Source: Lepidostoma basale
Taxonomy: Eukaryota; Arthropoda; Insecta; Trichoptera; Lepidostomatidae
Assembly (NCBI GenBank): GCA_022606425.2
Contig: JAHDVF020000864.1
Span: forward strand, 744,001-808,000
Direction of reading: 5' to 3'
Length of the DNA: 64,000 bases
Positions 47,184 through 59,114 of the stretch are shown here, in pieces. The translations under genes and the position numbers were made by a program. The notes beneath the pieces were generated by a model. It ran no database searches and was not told where the DNA came from. It saw nothing but the letters and a program-made list of their open reading frames with translations. How positions within the stretch are numbered: position 1 is the stretch's first letter; every line of letters starts with the position of its first letter.

Positions 47184-50100
47184 TTACATTCCGTTCTTCG
47201 AAATTTCATCAGCGCTATCTGCAACCTCCTTCCAGGATATATCAATATCCTCCTTCTCACTATATCTGGAACACACGGCCATACGAAGGAAATACGTATC
47301 CTTAATTTTGGACGGCACGAGATGAATCTTTCCACGGGCGTTGATCTTCTTGTGGAGAGCTTCATTCGTCTCATTGGATCCCTTGAGTCTGAAGCAGACC
47401 AGTCCCATAATGACTTCTTCAACAACTTCGAACCGTGCATCTGCCTTGCAGAGATCTTCGAACTGATGAGCGAGAGCGATATGCTTCCGAATATGAGCTT
47501 GAAGATTGGCCACTCCATACAAACGCAATACAAACCACAACTTCAGAGCGCGGAACCTTCTTCCTAATGGAATCTGCCAATGGCGGTAATCTGGAGCCGA
47601 TCCCTGCATATCGTGCTTCAAGTAAAGAGGATCTACGTTAAAGGCGTTGACCACCCAGCTGGGATCCTTGAGCCACATGGCGGAGCAGTCGAAGTTAACT
47701 AGCATCCACTTGTGAGGGTTGAAGTTGAATGAGTCTGCGAGCTCGATTCCCTTCATAAGGTAGCGGTACTCGGGGCAGATGAAGGCGGAGCCAGCGTAGG
47801 CAGCATCCACGTGGAGCCACAAACCCTCCTGCGCGCACACGGGGCCCAGTTCTTCCAGCGAGTCGAAAGCGCAGGAGCATGTGGTCCCCAGAGTGGCCAC
47901 CACCTGATGAGAACCAAACATGATCATTAGACACAAACATACATTTTCACTGCGAAAATACTTGATTCATTATGCGTTCACACGAATTCTTAAAAAAAAG
48001 TTAATTACGTAGCCATTGTTCTAGTACGTATAATCTTTGTTATTAGCATTGTAATATTTAATGAACTTAATTGTTTTTTTTATTATTTATTTATTAAAAG
48101 TATTGCGACAATACTTTTAATAAATAAACCAAGATAAATAGAATAAGTTAAGAACATCTGTGATGTAGATCCTAAGATCCGTTACTGGAAAAGCTCTCGG
48201 AGATCCTGTCCGTAACGCAGAAATAAGAAAAACTTGCGAAATTGAGGATAGCGTTCGGTTGAGTAGTAAAAACATTTTAAATACAACGTATTGTCAAAAT
48301 TTTAAATTCTGGAATTAGACTTTCCGAATCGTTATTGTGGCAACTCCATTTTACTTATAATAAAATTATCATTATTTAGACATTCTGACATGATAATTAT
48401 AGCATTGGTTGAACAGATAACATACATAGAAGGGGATGAGTCCCGCCTCCTTATCATCGCGGATGGCCTCCTGCAGAGTAGGTCCCCGCATCCTCCTCTT
48501 CTCATCTGTCTCCAATTGTCGCAGCTTCACACCGCCCAGGAGACCAGCGCGCTCCACGGAAGAGTGAGCTTGATCTATATACATAAAACAAAAATAAAAC
48601 ATTACGCATACACTATGTTCATTATATACTATAATATTTATTACCTAAGTAACAAGTTTTCGTTTTAATTTTTATACGTATTATTATAGAGTAGAACCTG
48701 AATAATTGGAACCTGGTTAATTGGCAAATCTCTATAATTGGCAGAAAAGTTCCGGTCCCATCCCCTTGGGCACTAAAACCTCTTTAATTGGAAAAAAGAA
48801 ACCTGTTTAATTGAACTCGACATTCTGGCCCAAAACCTCTGTAATCGGAGAGTACTGCCTTCTCGATATCTGTAAACTGAAGTAAGCCTCGGTAGAAAGT
48901 GCTCCAGATCGTTTCACAAACTTAAATAAAACGGCCATGATTTGAACTCGAAACTAAAACTAATTCAAGAATTCGACTCCAGGAAATCTCGCGAAGAGTT
49001 GTGCAACATTTAAGCGTGTGAAACAGGCCCATACAACTGATTTTTTCAAGCCACAATAATTAATTTACTGTTTGTATGTGTATGCACGTATATACAATTA
49101 CAATTTACTTATTAAACTTTTATTTTTTTTTATTGATTGTGTTATGCATCAATCCATGCATTGTTATATATACAATCTGGACCTGGATGAAAAACTGGAT
49201 AATTGAAAAATCTGGTTAATTGACCATAGTAGCCTGGTCCCAATTATCCAGGTTTGACTGTATTATATTATATATATGTATGTGATATTATAGGGAACTG
49301 AAATCCTAAAACATTTTTCATAAGTGAAAAGCGTGCTTATTTTTTTTTATTAGGAATGATTTGATTAATTGAATATTATAGAGACAATATTATTAAGAGT
49401 ATTTTCTAAATTAGTACTAAAAGAATATTGTAAGACTCTATATAAAATATTTCAAATATTAAAAAATAAACTTACATTTACTAAAAGTTTTGTACCGTTT
49501 TAATAGAGTGACATGTATTGCCTCTTGTATTATCAAACACCTTATAATGTATTATTGTAGTACAAAATGTGAAAAATATTACTCACTTCCACGCCTGAAG
49601 CACACTGCAGCGAAAGCAAAGCGGATGCGAAACTCCGAATACCGAAACTCTATACAGTAGAACGTCGTTTATCCAGACTAGTTGGGACCGAAGGTGTTCC
49701 GATTCCCGATTTTTCCGAATAATCAAACAGGCGCTAATTCTTTCAGCAAAATGAGAGGTAAATCAATTTTTTTCCTCCTTTTACTTAAATTACAACTTTT
49801 ACTGCAAAAACAAGTATGTATCTAGTAAATGTACATAAAAAGGCTTACATTACTCTACAGTACTGGAAAAATAATCAATGATTTTCTTTTGAACAAAATT
49901 TCCTCATCTTTTTTTGCACTTCATCACTTCGGCTTGTCCGGATAATTGACGTTCCGGGAAACTGACGTCCGGATAAACGATGTTCTACTGTGCATTACGT
50001 TTTTGGGAATATATGTCGACACATATGAACTTGTTGCGGACGTCAACCGAACTGAATACGTCCCGCATGCTGTGTGCTCATTTAAAAACATTATATACAG

Positions 50101-53100
50101 ACTTTCGCTATTCACTGGAGTTTCGCATTCGTTTCGCTCTCGCTTCATGTGCTGCAAGCAGCAATGAGTGATATCTTTCATTATTGATATGCACTCATGA
50201 ATTGTTATAAAATGCAGAGAACGTTTGACTTCTTCATTTTAACAAGATGATGGTATTTTATTTTTTAATAACAAGCAGTGATTTATTTTTTAGAGTTTCT
50301 TCTGTTTTTGTGTTTTTTTTTGCCTTTAGAATGCATTTTAAATATAGAACCGATCAAATAAATATTGTTCTAATTGTCTATCTTGTGTTTTTGCGTTTTT
50401 TTTCGGGTGGTGGTCTAGGGGATAGAACGCTTGGCTCCTGATCCAGGGGACTTGGGTTCAAGCCTGGACACGACCAGATTCCTTCTTCATAATAATGAGC
50501 TATTTTCTGCTCACATTGAAGATTGTAATAATAAATTCTAATATCATCGATTTAAATCTTTGGTATTAGTCTTTTTTTAAATAAAATAAAAATAATAAAA
50601 AATATATATATTAAGAGTGGTGAAAACATTCAGGAGGAAAACAAATAGTTTTAAATAATTTATTGTTTCTTGAAAATGCCGTAAATCTCCATTATAAATA
50701 ATTAATACAAATGAAAACGAAAACTTTCTAGAAGTTTTATTGTGTTTTATGGAAATGACGCGTTTTGCCTTGCTAAGGAATTATCAAATGTTTTTGTTAA
50801 TTTTAATTAGAGTTGTCAAAAAACGCATAAAAAATTATATATTATTGATGCTTGAGCAAGGCGTAACACGCCATTCACATAAAATATAATAAATCTTATA
50901 AAAATCAGACGTTTTCGTTTTTATTAAGTATTTTATTTGTTAAGTTGGGGGGAGAGATGCGAAACATAGTAATAAATATTTAATATTGACTAGAGCAAAA
51001 TTTGTATTAAATTTAATTTTGAATCATATTGCAGGCGTGTATTTAAAATTAATTACAAATTTAAATTTGTTAGATTTAAGGCCAAGCAAATGCAACTATG
51101 TCCCAAGGTTTTGGGCTTGTTAGTACGGAGCGTAGCAGCACTTTCATCCGCACTCGGTTGGGAAATATCATTATACGTTTAAAGTGACGCCCGCCTTGAT
51201 TCAATTTACTGAAGCGGAGAGTAGAGTGTCTCGGGAGCAAAATGATATCCAAATTATACGTATATAACTATATTACATAAGTTGCGAACTATATAATAAA
51301 TCAGATGGTAGAATAATCCAACGTACATTCGCAATTTTCGCCACTCGTGTAGCTTTTCAAACAGATTTATTAGATCAAATCATTAATCTAAAATTAAAAT
51401 ATGTTATGAGCTAAAACCCTTTTTTTATTCTTACGAGTTTTTCTGTAACTCTCAAATTAAATTTAATTAAAACATTTATTTTATTTTATTCAGGATCGAT
51501 TATACGATCAGAAATCTTGGTTAATTGAAAATAATTTTGCGTATTTGAACATTTTATTTTTCACAACATTTTGAATGTATACAAATTCTTGTAGACAAAT
51601 ACGGGATTTTTCCCATTGCGGATAAATTATTTTTTTATAAGGATTAATTGTATCTCAATAGAGACGAAGATGTAAATTGTTTTTCTGGGAACAGAATATG
51701 GTGGCCGAGGTGCTTACAGGACTTATAACCTGTCATTGGTCGGGTTGAGCGATCGCTTTACGTTTAGCAACATTCCCCATTGCACCCTTCTTACGACCAC
51801 CACGTCTAACAAATTTTTGGAAGTTGTATATATGCTAGAATGTCTTATTAAAAACGGTTAAAAACGACGCAAGAACATTAATACTCTAACTAACTAACTA
51901 ACTAACCATCACGCCGTCTCTCCGAAAGGGTAGGCAGAAAAAATGGACTGTCACATTTTAACCGATGCGGCATTCCATCCTTCTCTTTTCGCCCCGCGGG
52001 AGACGCGGACATTTATACTCGAATTCTTAAATTCGTCTGACTTGCTGAAAGAGCATTTTGACACATTTTCACTATTTTGTAATGTTGTTATTATACTATA
52101 AATGTTAATGTTTCAATCTAGGGATTGGTTTGCATTAAAATACAACATTTTTGCAGGTTCTTGCCACCTGGGCCCTTAATGCATTAATTTCCGTTGCTTT
52201 CCACATTTATTTATATACCACACAAAGGTTTTTCTAAAAAAAAAAATAGCTGTAGTGATCAGACATTAGCAGCAACAACAGCAATATAATAAAATAAAAT
52301 AAACAGTATATTGTAATAAAGTAAAGAAAAAAAAGAATATTCAAAAATATATTTATCGATATTTTAAATTAATAGTTTTTTTTGATCAAAACTATTATAC
52401 TTAGAAGCCTTTTATTTTAGTCTTAAATCGAGCAATATTTTTTTTTCGTTACAAAAAAAATTACTTACTGGAACAGTAGAAGACGAGTTTGGGGATGATG
52501 TCCTCATCCTTCCAGGTGGGGTTCTCCTCCTTGAGGAGCTTCAGGGTTCGCGATTTGGCCCCCAGCAGAGCGACGAGGGTCGCCTCGCTGGCCGTGCCCT
52601 GAATCACGCCACCGCCCTTGCCGCCAGAGCAGGCCAGGAACTCTTCGGGCAGCTCCAGCATCTTGCCTAGCCAGTCCAGCATCACAACTTCTAGCTCGGT
52701 GCACGCGGGACTCGCAATCTGAAGATATTAAGTAAATATACATCAAACATGCCATACAATATTCAAAATAGACTTAACCGTGCATTATCAAATACTTAAT
52801 CTCCTTACTCTTAACTCGATTGACACTCTTACTATCATACATATATGCAAGAAAATCTTGACGCCGATATAGAAGACAGAACCTTTGGCTTTTGATCCAA
52901 GATATATGAATCATGGGTATTTCCGGGTCCTTTCTCAAAATAATGAACAATTATTTTAATATCTTCTATATTCGCCATCACTTTGTGTTGTGAATTCAAA
53001 ATCGGTTAGAGTTACACATAATTTAATAAAATATTAAAATCAGAGAGGTGTGATATTATGTAAATAAAAACAATATAAAATATGTTGATAAAAACAAAAC

Positions 53101-56100
53101 AATAACAAAGTCATCAACAAAACTGATCTATTATTTAAAGGTGATCTGGTTTATATTTTTTCGTGTTTTTTTTGTGTCTTTGACCTGGATATTTATTATA
53201 AATACGTAGGAAGTTTTTTTTAATTCATTCGTTTTTATTTTACGGTACAATTGTTACGAAGTTTTATTTTATATTATTTAACGCTGTGTTTGTAGGCTGA
53301 GATATACTAAATGTAATCGATATGAGATTTATTAGACGAATGTGTGTTAAAAGACTTATGGCAGAATTTCAAATGCTGGTAATAAGAAGGAATGTAGAGC
53401 GAACGAGAGTATTATGAATAGACTTATGAAAGGATTACTGGGTATGTTTGGATATAGACATAAGATTAAAAAAAAAGATAGTTAATGAAGTATATATTAA
53501 CGGTGTGAACACAGTTGACGGAGACCGAGGAAAACAAGGCATGACGAGTTTATCACATTTTAAACGTTGGCTATTTTAGATGACGGAAGAATCGACGTGC
53601 GTGTATGACTCGCTGCATGAATGTGGAAGATGATAAATAGGTGCGTCAGTATAGAGTAGTGTGGCGGTTCATTCTCTCCACCTACCCTTCCGGGGAAATG
53701 GCATGATGTTTTTTTGTTGTATTGTGTACATTCGAAATTTTACCATTCAACTGATAGACATACCTAATACTATACTATATTTGATCCAGTCAAACGATTC
53801 GCTTAACACCACACTTGAAAATAGAATAGCCCATTTTAATACATAAGAACTGGCCAAAATTTAGGGGGAGTAACTTTAAGATCTTTCCTATTAATAAATA
53901 CAATCACGCGTTATTCAGATCAACTCTCTAGCTAAATGTTTTTAAAATATATGGCGGCTACCACCATGAAAAAAATTATTGGTTGGTACAGAAAGTGATA
54001 GGTGGCAATTTAGTGTGAGCGTCGTTGAAAGTTGTAAGAGATTTCAAAGATATCTTAATTATAAAATAGATGTTGTTTTTATTAAAATATGTGCGCATCA
54101 AATCAATATCAGAAAATAATTTTGGTTAGTATTATAGAACATATTTTCTTTAAAAAAACAAAAAAAACATTTTGCGTATTCGAAGTTGAAATATATTGTA
54201 ACACTGTAAAATCTGTATCTATCCCTTCAATGGAGGGTGAAATTGAGTTAAAAGCTTCGAGAATTAGATCAGTTAGATGAATATCGGGAAAATCGATGAA
54301 CGGGCTGGCGAAACCGAACTCGTGCTCAATTCTCGAGTATCGTACAATATATTGTACACGAACATTTTAGAGAGACTTTTCTGTTACGTATTTTCCAAGA
54401 TCGTGGAAGAAAAATGGAAAACGTATATTTTCCTTCCAAGTTTTAATTAAAATCCAATATTGATTCAACGGAAAACAACGAAAATATCTCCTGCGGGTTC
54501 TCAGTGTGTATATTATAATTCGTTTTAATAAATAATTTTACACTAGATTTTTCATAAGTAAATTAAATAAATATGTACCCCAGATTTGTTTGAATTCTAA
54601 ATTAATTTTCGTAATAAAATATTACTAGAATGAATAATACGGCCGAGAATTCGCTAGACTTTCCGAATCAAAAGTAAATCACAAGTAATTTGATTTGATG
54701 TGCGTCTTATACCATCGCTAATCCTCCCAGGGGGGTAGTGGAACTCCGGGAAGACGTATTTCCGTCTGATCTTCCCTTCCTTGTTTCGAGGGAATTTATT
54801 TCGTTTAGTTGGCAGACGGTTCCCCGCAGAATCCATTATTCATAGCGTCCGCCTATTAATGGGCTGAATGCTATGATTTGTGCCTCAGTATAAATAGTTA
54901 CGATAACAATTTTAATAAATCACTATGTGTTTATTTCCTTCATTCGTTAATGTTGGGTGCAAATATTACTTTAAATTATTTATTTAAATATCGATCACGA
55001 GTATATTAAAATAAAAAAATAATTAATTAGTATTTTTAAAAAAATGATTTTAAACATAACAATTCATTTAATTTTATCCAATTGTCGTGATGAGTTACAT
55101 TACCAACCGATGTTGGCATCATCAGGTATTTCAACTTTACGTCACCTAATGATGCTAACATTTTTTTTCACTTTATTGGAGGTTAAGGCGTTAACACTGT
55201 GGAATTCCATTGTTTAATTTGGATAGAGAATTTATACACTGGTTAAACACCTTATTCATTAAATATTTATACAAAATAAAAATATTTTACACTACGTTTC
55301 AGAGGTGACCACCTCCATCCTCAGGTGTAACTGGTGAAACAGCTGTCGAGACAATTTTACAATAATAAAAATTTAATAAATAAATTATGATATAATAACA
55401 TTGTTTTAAATCAAACCGTTGATATTATTGAAGTATCATAGTCTATTCTCCCAATAAATGGATTATTTAACGTGTTTATTTTTCATACATAATATTTTTT
55501 GGAGATCCAAAACGTAACATTTAAGATTTGATGTAGTTTCCCATATAGAAAATATTAATATTATCTTTAAATCATGTGAAATAAAAGATACTCGAAATAC
55601 AGGTGTGTTTAATACAAACTAAGCCATTTATCCGTTGGAATATGTCAGAAAGCCGAGATTTTATAAGTCTGCGACAGAGCGCCATCCGTTTAAAGACTCC
55701 GTTTTTCTGACTTGTGGCAATATTAAATACCACAAATTGTATATTTTTAATATAACTAAACTATGCTATTCGAAACAATACTAGATTATTAAGAGTATTG
55801 ACAACAATCATTATAGACGGTTATTAATGCATTTTTTGACAGATTAATAAGTTATAAATTAGAATATGCGATAAATTGAATAACTTGCCTAATAAGAATA
55901 ACGTGTTTATGAATTTTGTCCTTCACCACATTCAATCTAGTTTATACACCAAGTATATTCGAATAATATTCAAATAACAAATATAATATATCTCGCGAAT
56001 GCCACAAAATGCAAAATTTGCATTTTTTAAGAGAATGTAAAATAACATTTTCATATCTCTGATACCCGCTTAATTCTAGGATAATTTATTATATTCCGTT

Positions 56101-57190
56101 TTACGTTGCATAAATTCAAAAAATGAGTTTATGTATGCATTTCAAACGAATATTAATTCAAACGCCATTTATCATATTATATTTTATTCTAAAGCGATCC
56201 TAAATATGTAGTTACTCTATGAATTAATTCTTATCGTTAATAATTATCTTCGCAGTGTAACTTTATCCATAATGCAATACGCTCATATAACACGGATGCT
56301 ATAACCTAGCGAAGTTCAATTAGGAGAGCCTACCCCAAACAACTGAAAAAGATCTGATAAAAAGAGAGAAGAAGATAATGAATACGAATGAAAATGTCTA
56401 AACAGACGAAACATGTCATTCACATAGAATATAATAAAATTTCTAGAAAATAGACGTTTTCAATAGTATTAATTTTCAATGTGGAATTTTACATCATTGT
56501 TCAAAAAACAATAAATATAGAGAAGAAGATGTGTTAATGCCGTTAGTTTTGCATAATTTATAATAGCATTATTGAATTCCTCACTGTTGATGCCTAACGT
56601 TTATTTTTTAAATAAATCATTTTTACAAATACATTTAAGTCGCCGTTTGGAAGAATGCATCGACATAGTAATATACATAAACAACTACTTCGCTTATGAG
56701 GCTGAATATTTTGAGTATTTTCCTATTGAACATTGTTTCATCAATATGTAAAATAGGTAAAATGTCAATCTTAAGCGATCACGTTCAGTAAGAAACAGGA
56801 TATTTCTTATTTTGAGAGATAAAACAGTATGTGCTGTCGAAGATAACCATCAAGAACATAAAGATGGATACCTTTCAAAATGGTGGAGTTCTCAAATCCG
56901 CTAATAAGTCTGAAAAATGGGTAAGTGTTTTCTAGTAAGATGTATCCTAACTCACCCAAGTGAAGCCAATGCAGGCGATGGCCCCGCTAAGCATATCGGC
57001 CACGATGGCAGGGTAGCTGTTGGCAGTGGGGAAGTAGGCGTGGAAGCGGGGCGAATGCCAGTGCGTGACCCCCGGCATGATGACTCGCTCCAAATCCGCC
57101 ATGACTGCCTGCCAATCCTCTGGGGCATCTGGGGCAGACTCGGGTACCAGCGGCCTCAGGTAGCCTGGCTCCACAGTAGGGAGAACACGC
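47184..57190 (-). CDS. Ddc: DOPA decarboxylase (aromatic L-amino acid decarboxylase), exons 2-5; exon 1 outside window
   Basis: Minus-strand exons 57190-56956, 52718-52469, 48574-48426 and 47903-47184 join in frame with GT..AG introns and end in a stop at 47186-47184. Exon 2 opens in phase 2, so an 80-base first exon is missing. Adding 27 codons gives a 477-aa protein, the usual insect Ddc length. On that numbering it has Tyr79-Phe80 (FHAYFP), His192 ([11 protein letters not shown]), Asp271, Lys303 (NFNPHKW) and Tyr332 (DPLYLKHD), the true decarboxylase set. It turns L-DOPA into dopamine (and 5-HTP into serotonin) in epidermis and neurons, for cuticle tanning and signalling. Intron positions after codons 27 and 105 are shared with the DHPAAS genes; those after 188 and 238 are not. 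It runs convergently to DHPAAS-2 with 3.65 kb between stops. Confidence 0.95.
48086..48128. repeat. perfect 20-bp hairpin in Ddc intron 4
   Basis: TTTATTTATTAAAAGTATTG and CAATACTTTTAATAAATAAA are exact complements separated only by CGA. It lies in the short (522 bp) last intron of Ddc, about 180 bases from the final acceptor. A stable stem in the pre-mRNA is expected. Confidence 0.6.
48150..48270 (+). mobile_element. LINE fragment (GAA-tail family) in Ddc intron 4
   Basis: GAACATCTGTGATGTAGATC and then CTCTCGGAGATCCTGTCCGT match the 'LRTSEMKVLRSITGKTLRDR' region of the copy at 27060 with several substitutions. The fragment stops near 48270 without a tail. Confidence 0.55.
48689..49260. mobile_element. 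pogo/Tigger-like MITE in Ddc intron 3
   Basis: The left end GAGTAGAACCTGAATAATTG and the right end CAATTATCCAGGTTTGACTG are inverted repeats, and TA dinucleotides sit immediately outside (48687-48688 and 49261-49262). Several internal repeats of the type 'ACCTGGTTAATTGG' follow each end. No transposase frame survives, so it is a 572-bp non-autonomous copy. Confidence 0.8.
49655..49990. mobile_element. second pogo-like MITE in Ddc intron 3
   Basis: CAGTAGAACGTCGTTTATCC at the left pairs with GGATAAACGATGTTCTACTG at the right with one mismatch. The left flank ends in TA, but the right flank is TG, so one copy of the target dinucleotide is mutated. At 336 bp it is non-coding. Confidence 0.75.
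50405..50575 (+). mobile_element. tRNA-derived SINE (copy 2) in Ddc intron 3
   Basis: A box TGGTCTAGGGG and B box GGTTCAAGCC are followed by TTCTTCATAATAATGAGCTA, the same body as the copy at 1757. This copy keeps the A box best. Confidence 0.7.
50655..50925 (-). repeat. foldback element, family F (copy 5) in Ddc intron 3
   Basis: The tail is on the left here (TTTATTGTTTCTTGAAAATG), so this copy is reversed. Arms AATGACGCGTTTTGCCTTGC and GCAAGGCGTAACACGCCATT pair, with an AT-rich spacer between. Confidence 0.6.
51690..51800 (+). mobile_element. possible tRNA-like SINE head in Ddc intron 3
   Basis: TGGCCGAGGTG fits a pol III A box of Leu/Ser-type tRNA, and GGTCGGGTTGAGCGATC could be a worn B box 40 bases on. 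No second copy was found in this window to confirm the family. Confidence 0.3.
51890..52015 (-). mobile_element. GTTA-tail retroelement 3' end, subfamily B, in Ddc intron 3
   Basis: CTAACTAACTAACTAACCAT begins the plus-strand view, followed by ATTTTAACCGATGCGGCATT and CATCCTTCTCTTTTCGCCCC. It closely matches the copies at 13096 and 40320. Confidence 0.6.
52861..53010 (+). mobile_element. decayed tRNA-derived SINE (copy 3) in Ddc intron 2
   Basis: CTTTGGCTTTTGATCCAAGA and CCTTTCTCAAAATAATGAAC align with the body of the SINEs at 1757 and 50405, but both pol III boxes are mutated. Confidence 0.45.
53330..53712 (+). mobile_element. LINE 3' end, GTTA-tail family, in Ddc intron 2
   Basis: Contains GGAGACCGAGGAAAACAAGG (the 'GRPRKTW'-like block) and ends CTTCCGGGGAAATGGCATGA without the GTTA repeats. 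Frame broken. Confidence 0.55.
54654..54836 (-). other. isolated 60-codon frame in Ddc intron 2, probably repeat-derived
   Basis: The minus-strand frame starts [20 protein letters not shown] and is basic and polar. G+C is higher than in the flanks. No relative is recognised and no splice sites support it as an exon. It is more likely a scrap of a transposable element than a gene. Confidence 0.25.
55085..55370. repeat. two foldback family G arms in Ddc intron 2
   Basis: ACCAACCGATGTTGGCATCA at 55103 and AACTGGTGAAACAGCTGTCG at 55330 are halves of the family seen at 8995 and 60995. Between them lies a second small inverted pair (GAGGTGACCACCTC). Confidence 0.45.
56382..56520 (+). repeat. foldback element, family F (half copy 6) in Ddc intron 2
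   Basis: AACAGACGAAACATGTCATT, TTCTAGAAAATAGACGTTTT and the tail TTACATCATTGTTCAAAAAA are present. Almost all of the left arm is deleted. It lies about 440 bases from Ddc exon 2. Confidence 0.6.
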
Positions 57191-57299
57191 CTGAACAATC
57201 AGCTTTGATTAATATTATACGATCAATGTCATGTCGAGACATGTCGAGAGAAATTAGTTTTTCCATCCGTATTTTGTACTTGGAATAATTAAAATGAAT

Positions 57300-57540
57300 G
57301 GTTGATGTGTTGTATAAAAACAGTGTGAGTGGAAATAGAAACTGTTGAAAACCAAGGAAAGCATGGCATGGCCAAATTAATCAAAGACTAAAAGGCGGCC
57401 ACATTCGAAATCGGAAAAATCGTAGAGCGTGCATGTTACGATGCATAAATTTAGAGGAAACTCGAGAGGTATGTTAGGACAGAGTAGTTAGTCTACCCCT
57501 CCGGGGAAACGGCGTGATGGTTAGTTAGTTTGTTAGTATA
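57300..57540 (+). mobile_element. LINE 3' end, GTTA-tail family, upstream of Ddc exon 2
   Basis: ACCAAGGAAAGCATGGCATG starts a worn 3' region that ends CCTCCGGGGAAACGGCGTGA and TGGTTAGTTAGTTTGTTAG. It is in what should be Ddc intron 1. Confidence 0.6.
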
Positions 57541-57964
57541 TTTGTACTTAATAAATACAAAAAAACTTATTTAGAATTTAATAATAAAAAATACGTTTAT
57601 ATTAACAATAAATATAATAGTTCACATATCTAGAAAAACAAGCGTTCTATCGGATAGACTGTCGCCCAACAAGATTCGGTTTATTATAATGATAAAAGGC
57701 GTTTGAAACTATCAACTCACTAAACTTTGGTAATTTCAATTACTGCTTCTTGTTTAGTTGCGTAAGATATTAATGTTATTATACCATATATTGTATCTTA
57801 ATTTATAAACTATATGTAATAGTATATTAATATTGCAATTAGAAGACTAAAACTGTAATATTTTAGGCCATTTAAATTAAATGATAACCCACTGGTATAA
57901 GAAAAAAAATTAAAGCACTTATTTCAGAAAATTCACAAATCTCAAACCTGATACTAATGACTAA

Positions 57965-58060
57965 AGTATGTGCTTAATTCGGCGTTTTGATACTTGCCTC
58001 GTAAGCAAAGGGCCATTGGTTCGAAGCATGCTAGTAGCACAATGGATATTTTGAGAGATT
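57965..58060 (+). mobile_element. possible tRNA-like SINE fragment
   Basis: GATACTTGCCTCGTAAGCAA with TTGGTTCGAAGCATGC resembles an anticodon-to-T-arm stretch of a tRNA-derived SINE. The A box is not convincing. Confidence 0.3.
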
Positions 58061-58129
58061 TTCGAAATATCTTAAATATTTTTCTAATACCTGATTCATT
58101 AGTCATCCCTTAAACTAAAACACTTTTAT

Positions 58130-58320
58130 AATTCTACTAAGAACGTCAAGGTATTTTATTATTCTGGTAAGATCCGCTGATTTTTGTATCATCGACCGGT
58201 TTCGGCAGCTCGCTGCCACCTTCTGGTACTTCTTACCAGAAGATGGCAACGAGTTACGGAAATTATGTACAGTGAACTTCTACCATGAATTTTCAAATAA
58301 CATTATTTATTTTAATTTTT
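58130..58320. repeat. foldback repeat with CCGGTTTCGGCAGCTCGCTG arm
   Basis: GCCACCTTCTGGTACTTCTT and ACCAGAAGATGGCAACGAG form the hairpin, followed by GTGAACTTCTACCATGAATT. A related copy in the other orientation is at 21440-21640 (GCCATCTTCTGGTGATAAAC ... GGAAGATAGCAACAAGCTGC). Confidence 0.55.
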
Positions 58321-58744
58321 TATAACTTTTTTCTTAATTTTAAAAGTATGTTAAATTTAATTTACTTTTGGAACCCAGAATGTGTTATAATGTACATAAG
58401 CACGCCATAAAAATCAGTTTATTATTTACGCCATAAATATGTTGTTTTTTTTTTCTGAAAAATGTTTCCTTAAATATCATTAATTTCCACAAAATGATAT
58501 ACTCGTATATAAAACAAGCATTAAATTGAAGTATATTTTATAGACACATTCAAATATCAAACATTAGATAATACCCAAGGAATGAGAAATATGTCGCTCA
58601 ATTGTCTTTAAAATATATAATAATAAAGCTACAAAATGGCGCATTATCAATATAAAATTGTACTTGCAAAACTTTTGGTTAAATTGCTAATTTTGTATCT
58701 TTATAAAAGTTTATATAAGAATAATATATAGCAACGCTGACGTA

Positions 58745-59060
58745 ACTCTGAGCTAAACGTACTCTAGATCCAACCGGACGTCGCGCGTCGTCAAATTTAT
58801 AAAACTCCAACGGCTTAGGTGGGCTGAACATTTGTTGCGAATGGAGGAGCTCTTAACACCCGCACAATTGACATTTACAAGACCGGAGGGAAGACGCAGC
58901 GTGGGAAGACCGCGCCTTCATTTGCTTGACGGTGTCCTGAAGGACCTGTAATTGTTGGGAGTCAGACCTGAGGATTGGAAGTCGAGAGCTCAGAATTGAG
59001 TCAGCTGGAGACATTTTTTAGAAGCGGCCGTGATCCACCCAGGACTGTAGAACGAGAGAG
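58745..59060 (+). mobile_element. LINE ORF2 C-terminal fragment
   Basis: The translation gives LQRLRWAEHLLRMEELLTPA, EGRRSVGRPRLHLLDGVLKD, then a stop, LLGVRPEDWKSRAQN, a second stop and FLEAAVIHPGL. The 'RWxxHxxRM...GRRxxGRPRxxxxD' layout is a standard insect LINE end. Two stops make it non-functional. Confidence 0.7.
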
Positions 59061-59114
59061 AAGAAGTAGAATAATAATAAAAATTAATTATTTAAATAGA
59101 TGTGAAAAACAACT

